DNA of 64,000 nt, taken from assembly GCA_015680685.1 (NCBI GenBank), contig MNCI01023346.1, positions 476,417 to 540,416 on the forward strand, in the 5' to 3' direction. The notes under the pieces are model-generated. The model saw only the letters and a program-made list of their open reading frames with translations, ran no database searches and had not been told where the DNA came from. The translations under genes were made by a program, and so were the position numbers. The DNA comes from Gnetum montanum. Taxonomy: Eukaryota > Streptophyta > Gnetopsida > Gnetales > Gnetaceae. This document shows positions 45,904 to 57,800 of this stretch, one piece after another. Each line of letters opens with the position of its first letter. Position 1 is the stretch's first letter.

Positions 45904-46664
45904 CTATAAATACAACACTTGGACACATGGTTGGGATATAGTTAGTTGATAGCTTTTAGATAGTTTTTCCTAGCTTTGTGATTTCAAGTTCTATTGTTTC
46001 CCAGTGCATGCCCATAGTGTGATGTTTGTGATTGTATGACATCCTTATTCGAGTGTGATGTACTTGGACACGTTACATGACTGAAAATAAAGAATGAGAT
46101 TGTTTTCATCATTGTAGCATCCACTTAGATTTATTATTATTTTTAATTATTTAATTTTTTACTGTTTTCCTTAATTAATATTTCCATTCATTGCTATTTA
46201 CTATTTCTATCATTAAGTGGAATAAGTATGACTAATTGCAAGCACTTAAGTGTAATTACTTGGTAACCTAGTAGTGTATTGTTTGGTAAGCCCAGTGACG
46301 TATGCTTGGTAATCCCAGCGGTAGTTACATGAAGTCTAAGGTGTGTGTGGATGATTAGGAACAGATACTCATCTCATGTAGGCTAGTTTAGATTTTTACT
46401 TTCCATAGTTAATTAGCTTAATTAATTTATCTCTTTATTATCATTAGGAGTAGCATAGAGCTAGAAAACATCAATCATATGCCTCACTTTGGACTAAATC
46501 ATACGTGACAAAGCTACCACTAGTCCAAGTGGGAAGACAATGAACTAAAATCAAAGCATAACAATCTAGATGCACAACTACTCCCATCCACAAAATTTGA
46601 CCAGATTGTGTGTGAATGCTTGTGATTCATATGGTTGGGCATAGGGGTACCTCACCACTCATCA
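45904..46664 (+). repeat. 5' LTR of element G, TATA box to end
   Basis: TATAAATA at 45905-45912, then the TCTTATTCGAGTGTGATG block (about 46,046), AATAAAG (about 46,087) and the U5 ending CACTCATCA at 46664. Together with 36006-36129 it makes an LTR of about 885 bases, close to the other families. Confidence 0.82.
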
Positions 46665-46684
46665 TTGGGACTATTGCCAGGGAT
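46665..46684 (+). other. Primer binding site of element G
   Basis: TTGGGACTATTGCCAGGGAT directly follows the LTR; it is a degenerate tRNA-Asp-type site like those of A and C. Confidence 0.7.
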
Positions 46685-46799
46685 GGTGATAGTTATCTAT
46701 ATTAGTTATATCATACACAATCACTGTAAACACATTAACGATATATCTTTCAAAAAATATTCAATTACAAACATCATTAATTAAAAACAGTCTCTTTTA

Positions 46800-48760
46800 C
46801 AAGGAAGTGATAATGCAGTGTATGGTGAGAACATCCATTGAAGAACTAACAAGATATATGTTGAAGAAAATTGGAGTCACCAACCTCATGTAAGGGTTTT
46901 GTATGTTCATGATCATCCTAATGATACTCAAAGACTACATTCACCTAAGGCAAACAACCCTAGAGGAGATGAAGTAAGTCCTGGACTAGGGAAGGCCTCA
47001 AGGCCTAAGACCTCCTTAGAACCTAGATAAGATAAATCAAGGGACCATGGGGAACACCATAGGAGCCATGGTGATCCTTCCAGTTTCCCATCTTCCTCTC
47101 CCCCTTCCATGTCTAGTTCTGATGAAGATGAATGTAGGTATAGAGATAAAGCTCCACTAAAGGGTCGGAATAAAAATAGAAATCGAACCCATGGAAGAAA
47201 TCAAAGACATCAACATGAACATAGACAAACTTGTCATAGTCAAACAAATAGAAATAGAAATTTTCATCACAAGATGTCTAATGACGATGAACCTTTGTTG
47301 GCCACTAAAAGCCTAATGCAGATCACAAAGGTAGTTAAGATATCTCCCAGGCATTGCAAAGAGAGTTGCCTACCCAAGCTTGACATGAATAATGTCCCTA
47401 AATTTGTAAGAGGCTATGATTTTGATCCATAACATCATTTACAAGCCTTTCATGATGTCTATGTCTCATACAACATTGAAAATGGGTGGCAAAAGCTTAA
47501 GCTCTTTCCTAGGATACTAATCTATAGAGCCAAAGTGTGGTATAGATCATTGAAACCAAACTCAATCTGACAGTGGTCCACAATGCTGGAACTCTTCAAC
47601 AAAAAATACCAAACCTATGCGAGGGTGTCCAACTTGAGGAGATAGATCTAAGGATGGAAGAAAGAATAACATGAACCCTTGTACATGCCTTTAGATAGAT
47701 ATTATTCTCTACTAAATAGATGTCTAGGCCATGATTTCTCTAAGGAAAGGTAACTTTTCCACATCATAGATGGATTTCATAATGAAATAAGGGAGACCCT
47801 TGGGATGTATGCTCCAGGTCAATTATATGAGCTACAAACCCATCAAATCAGAGAGCTAATCAAGTATGTGGTGAAAGAAGAAGGAGAGATATGCAAATGG
47901 GAGAATGTTGAGAAATATCACTGGGACCCAACTCTTCAAATGAAGGAGGTCCATATCTATGGTAAGGAGAAAGAGGCCACTCTTGATAAGGTGATTTCAC
48001 AATGAACCTTGTCTATTGATGAACTTGAAGTAAAATTTAATAGGATGTCAGAGTGGATATATGAAAAAGTTATAACTCTCGTAGAAACTGTAGAGGAGAA
48101 GGTAACACAAAATGAACTAAGCGATCACAATAAATGAAGGAAGTAGTACCAAGAAACAGGTATGAACACTTATTAGTAAACAAGGAACATGGCTTAAGAA
48201 AAAGATGTTATAGGCTCAACCATATGAAGATGATGGATGTGACCTATGCATATATGATCATCTAAAAGGCTATTGTCCAATCATGTCACATCTACATGAG
48301 TATTTGGATTCTACATTAAATCCCAAATTTGTATAGAAGTACATGCCCATGAGATTTCCTTTCCCACATGGTAATTCTAGACAGTCCCACAACCAATCGT
48401 ACTATACTAGGGGAACTTATTACCAGCCTCAACACTATTATCAACAGTAGTGGCAAAACCCACAATTGTGGGGGATCCCATCACCAACCTAGCCCTACCC
48501 TTACTACCAATCAAAACCATATGAATATTTTGTTCAACACCCTATTTCTCCAACTAATTCTACATCCTCTACTTCAAATCACCACTATCACTCTCCCGAG
48601 TACCATCAACCCATGACATCTTTTGAATGATCACCACCCCGTGCCTCTTACCATCCATCCTATCCTCAATATTCTCCTACTCCACCTCATTAAGTTCCAC
48701 TTCCAACAATAGAAGAAGGTTCAACACTGAAACCACACTAAACGAATGCCACTTATGCTA
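46800..48760 (+). pseudogene. Gag of element G (decayed)
   Basis: Asp/Glu- and Arg/His/Asn-rich N-terminal part (47,109-47,290). DEPLLATKSLMQI and MNNVPKFVRGYDFDP (about 47,290-47,430) are followed by the gag core at about 47,440-47,760 (KLFPRILIYRAKVWYRSL). A helical region lies at 47,805-48,005. The zinc knuckle CX2CX3HX4C is at about 48,238-48,280 (CDLCIYDHLKGYC). It is clearly related to but diverged from the gags of A, C and D. Stops at 47430, in the core, and at 48003. The exact start is not clear. Confidence 0.8.
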
Positions 48761-49290
48761 CAAATATGCATAGACATGCTGATACTGGTAGGTCCCCACT
48801 GCAAACTTGGAAATGTCCTTTCCTTAGGATAGGCCCTAGGCAAAAGTGCAACACTCATGGACCTACCACATCATCTGAACAAGCACAATGCCAATCTATT
48901 TCAATGCCTTCCTTTTCACAATCAACATCCTCTGATCCTACACAAGGACCACCATCCATTATTACTTCAACACCCAACTAAAGCAATGAATCTAGCAGTG
49001 TGGGGAGACAAACGAATCCATGCATACCATGTCATGATCAAGGATGCAATCATGGGCCAGACATCTGCAACGTTAACACAACTCATACCCTAACCCACCA
49101 TACATTTAACAACCAAATGTATGAACAACAACTTGTCTACATAGCTGCCACTAAACCAAGAGATACCTAATGGCTCGAAAATGAAAGATTAACAATGTTT
49201 TATACATGCATGGAGCCTGGTCATGCATTTATTAATTCTTACCATTATCAAATGCTTAGTCATGGGGAAAATCCCCCATTCTAACCTTCA
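48761..49290 (+). pseudogene. Pol-proximal remnant of element G (no RT, RNase H or integrase)
   Basis: After gag, one segment (about 49,010-49,285) reads PCHDQGCNHG and YIAATKPRDT-stop-WLENERLTMFYTCMEPG. It matches the region between protease and RT of A (about 5283-5520: VPCIAYNDIGCNYV, YAVATRQEGTQWL). The sequence then passes straight to the 3' non-coding region at SHGENPPF-stop (about 49,260-49,285). Protease active site, RT, RNase H and integrase are absent. That would make G dependent on enzymes from other elements. Confidence 0.7.
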
Positions 49291-50590
49291 GAACTAATAG
49301 GTGTTTTTCATCTTTTTGTTTCACTTTTTATCATTTTCTTATTTCTTGATATAATTTTTCCTATCCTTTTCAACTTTTTCTATTTTTTGTTTTTATTTCC
49401 TTTATTAAGTAATCTCACTTATGAATAAAATGATCATGTAGCCCATTGAGGTGAATTTTTCTCTATGTTGTCATGTCATAAGGGACTTATTATTCGGACA
49501 GTCAGGCCACATCATCCATCCACCCATTCCATTAATACAAGGTTCTTACTCTAGCCGTAATGATATTCTTTTTCATCATAAAAACTAAAAATAAATTCAT
49601 AATCATTATGCCTAGATAAAAAAGTGGAGAACCAAGGGGCAATGTGAAGGGTGTGACATCAAGGGGATTTGTAGATTCTCTTTGACTGCTTCTGTATGTT
49701 ATATCATGTTGTTACGGTTGTAATTATATCCTTGTAGATCTAACGAACATTGGGAATAAGAGTAACATAAAGGACACTGAATAAATTTTTGTGAGTCCCA
49801 CTGGAAAGACATGTACCCATGCCTGAAGGTCAACAGCTTCTTAGAATACTTTCAAAACAAAAATGCCATAAATAAGCTCCTCCCTTGGACAAAACACTAA
49901 GTGATGTTACTCCTTGCAACTATTGTAGTCTTATGGTTGTCAACCAAAGTGATGAAATGATGCAACGTTGTTGAAATGTGGTTTGGACTTGGTTTGAATC
50001 TTGGAAAGAAGGGCTCATGATTACTTAACGATTAATAACACACAAAGATTCATTATGCCTCTAGTGAGATTCCTCACCTTCCACTTCCTACAATCCTTTC
50101 TACAGTCCATCTTATCTTGCTATTCTTCTAATTCTAACTTATGGGTTTATGTAACATAGAGTTATTTTCTCAAATTGGTGGTTTTAACATGTGTGTTTTG
50201 TTCACATGTATGTGTTGCATTCAACCCCTTTAGTGCCTATAGATATTTTTAGGTGTGGTACACAAGGGCATTATGGGCTAGACCTTGCTTTGGGGAGGAT
50301 CCACTTGTGTAACTTTTGTAACTTGCACTTGTTTGACACAACCACATCATTCTTAACCTTCCAAGCGCATACTTGTTACATTTCATACTTTCCATTATCA
50401 TGTAATTGATCTATTCCACAACATTGGCATAATACCCCTTTTCTTACATGTTCCAAAGCTTTTAACATTGACAACTCCATCTTTTAACACTTTTAGTACC
50501 CAAAATTGATTTCCTACTTACCCCAGAACTATGGACCTAACTTGAAACCTTCCAACTAATCATAGAGCTTCATTTTCCATGTTGATTACC
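49291..50590 (+). other. Non-coding region of element G
   Basis: It matches the 3' non-coding regions of A and C and element F: AAGACATGTACCCATGCCTG (about 49,804-49,823), and TTTGGGGAGGATCCACTTG (about 50,290-50,308). No ORF is supported. Confidence 0.7.
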
Positions 50591-50599
50591 CTCATTAGA

Positions 50600-51281
50600 T
50601 GCATATTTGAGCACCCTAATATCGACTTCCCGATATTGGGTCAAACTTGACATCAGATACCTGATATCAATTTCTCAATATCGAGTCTATACAAACTATA
50701 TATATGACCCCCGCAATGCACCAAAATCCATTCTCATCATTTGTAGCTAGGGGAGTTTTTTCAAATTTTCTTTCGCAACTAATAGCTTTGCACAATCAAT
50801 ATCCACTTGCAATATTTTTCTTAATACTGCTCTAATTTTCATATCGTTTGAACCTGTTTAAACCCAGAGTGTTCAATTTAGTCATTGGGGGGGGGGGGGG
50901 GGGGGGGGGGAGGTGCATGCATGGAAACCTTGCATCAATTTTTCAAAATTTGCTATCACCTAGAAGGTATTACAAGGGTAAGAATGCTTAAAAACTTAAG
51001 TATTTTAATAAAAAATCAATTGTAATAATGCCAGAAACTTTAAATTTTTTCATCCAAGGAACCATAACCATCATAATAAGCCATACATAAGGAAAAAGGA
51101 ACCAACTGCAAAAGGTCATAAAAGAAGATAAATGCTTTTTGGGCATTTTTTAAAAAAATTTCTAACTTTGCAACCATATGAACTATAATAACTTAATGGA
51201 ACTAAGCTGAGGAGTAAGATATAAACTTGTTAATGATAAATAACAACACCTTAGTAACATCTGACCCTTGATTGATTGCAA
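50600..51281 (+). promoter_or_regulatory. U3-like promoter block and possible leader intron of the G accessory gene
   Basis: AATATCG, CGATATTGG, GACATCAG, TGATATCA and CAATATCG (about 50,608-50,690) lie just before TATATATA (50697-50704), as in the LTR U3 regions. The leader contains a run of 24 G (50887-50910). AGGGTAAGA offers a donor (GT at 50978). The acceptor position next to the ATG reads GCAA, where F has GTAG, so splicing at that exact site is lost in this copy. The putative intron would be 50978-51281. Confidence 0.5.
50887..50910 (+). repeat. Uninterrupted run of 24 G
   Basis: The homologous place in F (minus strand, about 34,485) has only a short GTGGGGGG run. A run of this length is a strong candidate for G-quadruplex formation, slippage, or a sequencing/assembly artefact. 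Confidence 0.9.
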
Positions 51282-52021
51282 ATGGCCCCAAAAAGAGGAG
51301 AGCAAGAGGGACCTTCGTAAGAAGTAGCTAAATGCCTAAGAGGTGGCAAAGGCCAACAAGGTAAGTAAGTCAAGCACAAGGAACAGGAGGCCCAATCATT
51401 CAACATCCATCAAGAGGCTACCGTTACAAGGTAGTCGGTCCAAGGAGAGGCCATAGAGCCACAAGCTCTTGTGCAAGGATAATGCCTCACATTATCCCCA
51501 AAATGCCTTGAAGCTATTCAAGAGAAATTCGTGTTGACCATGGTCATTGTGAAAATGAACTTTAGCCTGTTCATGGCATTCTCTTCTGAAGAAGTTCAGA
51601 CACAACTCCAGGCATCACTATTATAACACATTCTATCGAATAGTGGTGCATGGTACCTTGGTAAGCCCTACTAATTCTTACACAATAAAGAAGAAAGCAC
51701 CATGGTTAGCATTAGTAGAGTCATTGTTTCCTTCTCAATTAAAGTAATTGTAAAGGCTCTAAATCTACCTAATGTGGGGGCCAAGTTAGCACATCTGCCC
51801 ATGAGGTCTAATCCTGAGGCTAGAAAGTTATGGGTAAAGTAGGCATACAACAAGGATGATAAGACATATAATGAATTGACTCTAGAAGAGAGGACCTATT
51901 TCAAGATAAGCACATATCACCTCTTTCCTACAAAAGGGATCAATAGAATCTCAACATACGTGGCTAGGGAAAGTGCCATACTAATGGGCAAATACATGGT
52001 CAACCATCCTCAATTATATTG
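51282..52021 (+). pseudogene. Accessory gene of element G (MAPKR protein), N-terminal part
   Basis: The reading starts MAPKRGEQEGP at 51282. The domain shared with F includes SGAWYLGKPY (about 51,636), LNLPNVGAKLAHL (about 51,760), ARKLWVK (about 51,820) and YFKISTYHLFPTKGINRIS (about 51,898-51,954), continuing to HPQLY at 52020. At that point element D interrupts it. The reading resumes in frame at 62066 if D and one duplication are removed. Several stops (for example 51318, 51838) show decay. The open stretch 51876-52021 retains the best conserved motif. Function is unknown. Confidence 0.75.
52017..52021 (+). repeat. Target-site duplication of element D (left)
   Basis: TATTG, against TATTA at 62066-62070. 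One of five bases differs, attributed to later mutation. The in-frame rejoining of the interrupted reading supports the call. Confidence 0.75.
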
Positions 52022-52856
52022 TGATGAGCAACGAGGTACCCCCTATGCCCAACCATACGAATCACTAAGGAATTATGTATGATCCAGTCAAATTCCATGA
52101 ACCTATAGTTATCTTGTACACAAATTTCTCTAGGAAGTGAAATAGCGTTGAGAACATTCGTTGTCTTCCCAACTACACTTGTGAGGCTCAAGGGTATGGT
52201 TTAAGTGTAACTGAGGCGCATGAATTTTTGTCATTTTATATTTTATGGAGGCAATCACCTACAACAAGAATAAAAAGTCGAGTAGATTAAAAGATAAATT
52301 GTCTATTGGCTAGGTAGTTTAATACAAGTAACCACCCCACTTTCCTGAACACATATAGCACTACTAAGCTACCAAACATTAAGCATTGCTGGGTTACCAA
52401 GTACTATATGAATGCTCAAAGTGGTCATGCTCATGTTCATTAATCAATTGGAAATAAATTGCTTAATTCAAATACATTAAAGTAAAGAAAAATAAAGCAA
52501 AGTGCAATAAATAAAATATTAAGCTATTCTCAGTGTTGCAAGAGTTTTCAAAAAAATTCGTTTTATTTCCATCACACTGCTACACTCAAGTACATCAGTG
52601 CTCAAACAAAGAACTATACACACTTTAGACTCCTTTTGCAGGAACTCAGAAAATATTCTAACTCTAAGAAAAAGCAATGGTAAGAGCTTTGCTACCTTGC
52701 TTGAAAATTGAAAACTAAACTATTACCAAAACTAAAACCCAAGCGCAGTATTTATAGACTTTGGGCATATGTCCCAACGTCAGACAGCTGACATCGAATC
52801 CAGGCCCTGATGTCACGTATGCGACATCGTAGTAGACAACAAACAATGATTCATCA
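52022..52856 (-). repeat. 3' LTR of element D
   Basis: On the minus strand it starts TGATGAATC (complement of 52848-52856) and ends CTCATCA. U3 with GACATCG, GTGACATC and GATGTCAG motifs (about 52,775-52,835), TATAAATA (about 52,750-52,757), and an AATAAA-type signal near 52,565. It matches 61246-62065. Confidence 0.9.
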
Positions 52857-54890
52857 TACCCCCACAATTGAATAAAAACTTGTCCTCGAGTGAAGAAGAG
52901 GAGAAAAAAGTTCTATACAACATAATATATTGGGCAGGTATGGGATTATTGATTGAAATTACAAATTGACTCAAATGAAATAGACATACAAACTCTAAGT
53001 ACCCAAGTGTATGGAATTACAATTTTTACAAGATTGGGTGTTCATGATAAGAGAGGTGAACACCCTAAATAACACTAACATCCAATACCTCTTTAGCAGC
53101 AAAAGAATGAGTGAGAGAGAGAGAGAGAGAAGAGATCCAACAATCACAAACGGTCCTCATTGTGTGGTTTGGCTGCATCATCCTTGCTGAGGATAGTCCC
53201 ACTTCCAGTCCATGATTTCCACTACAATCACAACAAAATCATGAATTAGTATGCAAAGTGTAACACATAGTGGTTAAATGCCTTGTCTTGTCAGTGGTTA
53301 CACTTAGCTAGGTTGTGATTGTGGTTGATTGGTTCCTTGAATAGTGTTAGCAGGAAGGCTGAAAAATAGGGTTAATTAAATTAAGTGGTCCATTAAATTT
53401 GAAAAAGTTCAATACAAGTAAATATTTGAAGAGGGTATAAGAATTCACAATAATGAAAATAAGAATTCACTGAAATTGTTATGAAGATTTGTACAATTAC
53501 ATGTCCTTGATGGGATAAACAAAAAGAATTTTATTGTAAAAATGTCTAAAGATAAAGAACTTAACTAATCCAACCAAAAGATATGCAAGTGGGTCCTTCC
53601 CAAAGTAGGCACAAGCCTCCTATTCCCTTGATTAATGGTTACAAAAGGGTAAGTACAAAAACCCAAAAGAAACTAACTAAGAATTTTGACACATCAAACT
53701 AGAACATCGAACCAAAACATGAAATTGATAGTGAGATGAGACATGGAAAGCATAGATGGATGAGAGAGAGTGGAATGGAGTTCCTAATTAAGGTCACATG
53801 AAATCCCTTCTGGATTTTATGGTTAAATGACTTGATAGAATCCATCCTTAGTCCAAACCAAAACCAATCACATTCAGTGACTTCACATCGACATTCCAAG
53901 ACTAATCCATCCCCTAAGACACATGAGTGCTCCCATAGAACAACCACCGTTCTAAATTCAAGAAGAAGTAGGAAGTGAGAAAGGGATTTAGTTAGAGGAG
54001 ACGAGTCCCATAACTAGTACTTGTAGCCCGTTTCATTCTGTCTAAGGGGTATGCTTTAAATTTCCATTATTAGTTTTTTTTTTTTTTTGAAATGGGAACC
54101 ACACCATGCAAAGACACATGCATTTATTTTGTCCAATGCATGTGTATTGAATCCTCATCTTTTTCTTTTTCTTTTTCTTTTGGATGAGAACCACACCATG
54201 CAAGGACATATGCTTTTATTTCGTCCAAGAGGTGTGCTTTGAATTCTCATCATTTTTTTCTGACAAGAACCACACCATGCAAGGACTTATTCAACTTCCT
54301 TTTATTGGATGATACGAAATGATAAGAAATTCATGAAAACACACATGCACCTAGGAAAATAAAAAAGCACAAAGAATACCAAATCCCTTTGAAGCCACAC
54401 CTTGTTCAAACCTATGAATCATTCCCAATTTTGGAAACTACCAAAGTCATAAATTTATTAAAGTTTTATTAATGAAAAAGGGACTGCAAGTTTCCAAAAC
54501 AAGGAAAACCATAGAGTTTGTGGAAGGGTGGATGTTGTGGACTCACTATTTGTTACATGAAAAGAAACCATGTCCTAATTATCTGTAATGAAATTCAAAG
54601 CTATAAACTAGACACCAACAATCAAATGACAAAAATAATACATACCACCATCAAGTAATGCATTACCAATGTACCTAGCACTTATTAACAAAAAGTTAGA
54701 AAATCATACGAAATAAAAGAAAATATAATAGAAAGTGTAAAATATTCAAGCAATAACAAATGTACTAATGATGGTATAAAAAAATTAGAAAAGATTAATA
54801 ACATAAAAAAAAGGATGTAAAATAAAGAATTTGTAAAACCAAAGTTGTAAAACAAAAAAAGTTTGAAAAACTAAGGAGCTGCTTAAATGA
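52857..54890 (-). other. 3' non-coding region of element D, with microsatellite and tandem units
   Basis: The purine tract (minus: GGGGGTA) abuts the LTR, and CTCGAGGACAAG lies at about 52,879-52,890. It contains (GA)9 at 53113-53130, the block GGGAAGGACCCACTTG (minus, about 53,590-53,605) and three tandem units at about 54,030-54,300. No ORF is supported. Confidence 0.7.
54030..54300 (-). repeat. Three tandem units of 79-92 bp in D's non-coding region
   Basis: GAACCACACCATGCAA recurs at 54096, 54188 and 54267 (spacing 92 and 79), each with related flanks (GTCCAA...GTGT...TGAATTCTCATC). Pyrimidine runs of differing length, including repeated CTTTTT, lie between units. A and C each carry a single copy of this segment (A at about 9060-9125, reverse complement). 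Confidence 0.75.
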
Positions 54891-57800
54891 TTAGCATGGT
54901 TGGCCATCTCCCCCATGACTAAGTTGAATGGAGGAGGAGATCCAAAATATGGAGCGTGGTTGTCCATCTGATGGGGTGCTTATTGTGTTAGCTGGCATAT
55001 GCTCATCGAAAGGTTTAATTTGTTGGATGTTGACTAGTTGTTTCTTGTTTGGGCTCTCAGGTTTATAAATCATCATGGCCCTAGAAGGAAAAGTCTCAGT
55101 AATAATATAAAGTCCTTCCCACAATGTTTGAAACTTAGTTGGTTGAGGTACGTGTGTGGGGTTCCAGTAAAAAACCTTGTCTCCTGATTGAAATTTGACT
55201 TTTCTAATTTTTAGGTTATGACACTTTTTGTTATAGGCTTTGTGCGACTCATTAGATGATAGGGCCATTAATTAATTTTCATCTAGCAGGTTGAGATTCA
55301 TTAGTCTTTCTTTTTGGGCTAGAATTAAGTCAAGGTCAAGGTCATAAGTTTTTGAAAGTGTATAGAGTTCAGATTGAATAGGAAGTGTTAGTAGTTTGCC
55401 ATAAACAAGCTCATAAGGAGAGTAGCCTATAGGAAGTTTCCAAGTTGAGCAGTAGGCCCAAAGAGCATCATTCAGTTTTATTCTTTAGTCCTTCCTATAC
55501 TTAACAATTCTTATTAGTATCGTTGTGATTTCCCTATTGATAACCTCAGCTTGACCATTAGCTTGGGGATGGTAAGGTGTTGTGAGTTTATGTTCAACCC
55601 TTAAGTATTGCATGAGCTTCCAAAACGTAGTGCCTATAAAATGAGTTTCATTGTTAGAAATTAATGCACGTGGCATACGAAACCTATTTACAATGTTTTG
55701 TTATAAAAACCAAGCAACAATAGAAGATGTACAATCAATGATGGCTACTTCTTTTGCCCATTTTGTACAATAAGCAACAATGATTATGATGTACACCTTT
55801 CCATTTGACATAGGTGTGATGGGATCCATGAAATCAATGCCCCATATGTTGAATGGTTCTAGTGGTTAAATCCATTGTTGAGGTTTGTCCATTTGAGCAA
55901 TCATTCCACCATCTCGTTGGCATTGTTCACAAGAGCAGATGTAATGATAAGCATCCCTGAAGAGTGTTGGCTAGTAGTATCCTATCATCAAGATTTTAAT
56001 GGCTGTGCATCTCCCAACATAGTGTCCTCCACAAGGACCTTCATGAGCATCTTGGAGAACACATAGTTGATCCTCATTAGAAACACACCAACGAACCAAT
56101 CCATTAGTGCACATCTTATAGAGGTATCCATTGATCTCCATGAAGTGCTTTACCTGGTAAAGAAACTGCTATTTCTTTCGGTGGTCCAACCCTTATGGCA
56201 TCTCCTAAGTGAGAAGATAGGTGAGAATGTCATCATACCATTTTGGCTCATCAATCACTTTTTTAGTTATAGCCCCAACAAAGAGGAGTTCATCAAGAAA
56301 TGTGTCAGATAATGGACTTTCTTCTTCTTTGTCATCCCATCACAACTAAGACAAGTGATCAGCGACCACATTCTTAGTGTCCTTTCGATTTACCATCGTG
56401 AGATTGAATTCCTGCAAGATCACCAGCCACCATATGACACTAGGGCTCACCATTGGCTTGTTCATTAGGAAGCGAATGGCACTATGGTCTATGTGAATAA
56501 ACACCTTGTATCCAATCACATAATGCCTGAAATTTTCTAAAGCAAACACCACCGCCATCAATTCTTTCTCTGTGGCGGTGTAGTTCAATTGTGCTCCCAT
56601 AATGCTTCAGCTAGCGTAGTGGATGTAGTATGGTCTTTTCTTGTTATCTAACTACGTTAGCACAACTCCCAAGGCATAATTTGATGCATCTATTATAATA
56701 TGAAATGGTTTGGACCAATCGGGTGCTTGTAGGATTGGAGTTTATACAAGCCTCTCTTTCAATTGCTAGAATGCTTTCTCACATTTTGTGGTCTAGACAA
56801 AGGGAGCATCTTTCTTTGTTAGCTTCACCAACGATTTTGCGATCTTAGAGAAATTCTCTATCAACCACCAGTAGTAGCCAATATGTCCAAGGAATGACTG
56901 AACATCTTTAACTATTTCTAGCTAGTTGGTTATTCCTTGGATGATCCTTATTTTCTTAAGGTCTACCTCAATTCTTGCTTGTGAGATTTTGTGCCCCAGT
57001 ACAATGCCCTCCTGGACCATGAGTTGACTTTTTTACCAATTAATCCACAAGTTGGTTTCAACACACCATTTCAGCACTTACTCAAGGTAGTCCAAGGTTT
57101 TCTCAAATGTAGCTCCATAGGTGGAGAAGTCATCCATGAAGACTTCCATACCACTAACAATTTGCTGTTGAAAAATGCTTAGAACCAAGCGTTGGAATGT
57201 GGTAGGAGCATTGCATAAACGAAATGATATCTTCCAATATGCAAAAGTCCCCCAGGGACTCGTGGATGTTGTCTTTGTTTGGTTTTCTAGCACAATTTGG
57301 ACTTGGTTATAGCCACTATAACCATCTAGAAAACTATAGTAGCAATGCCAAGATATTGTGTCGAGCACCTAGTCAACAAATGGCAACAAAAAGTGACCCT
57401 TGAATGTTGCCATATTTAGTAACCTAAAATCAATGCAAACACGTCACTTGCCACCTTTCTTTAGCATAATTACAAGTGGGCTAATCCACTCGCTATCCGC
57501 AATGGGATAGATGAACCCTACCTTGAGGAGTTGCTTGATTTCCTCTTTGATGATTTGCTTCAATTTAGGGTTCAAGCACCTCTATGGCTATCATTTTGGC
57601 TTCATGGCTGGGTTGGTGTAGATGCAATGCTGGCATATCCTAGGATCAATCCTTGTGAGTTTAGGATATGACCAAGCAAAAGCTGCTAACCATATTTCAA
57701 CTACTTTTAATAGCATCTTCTTCTGTTCTGAAGCAAGTTTTTCATTAATTATAACTAGCTTCCCACTTTTCAAAAATACATATTCCATTCTAGTTGGTAA

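Noticed and set aside
53113-53130. (GA)9 microsatellite as a regulatory element
   Set aside because: Ordinary simple repeat; A and C have CT-rich runs at a similar place but no function can be argued.
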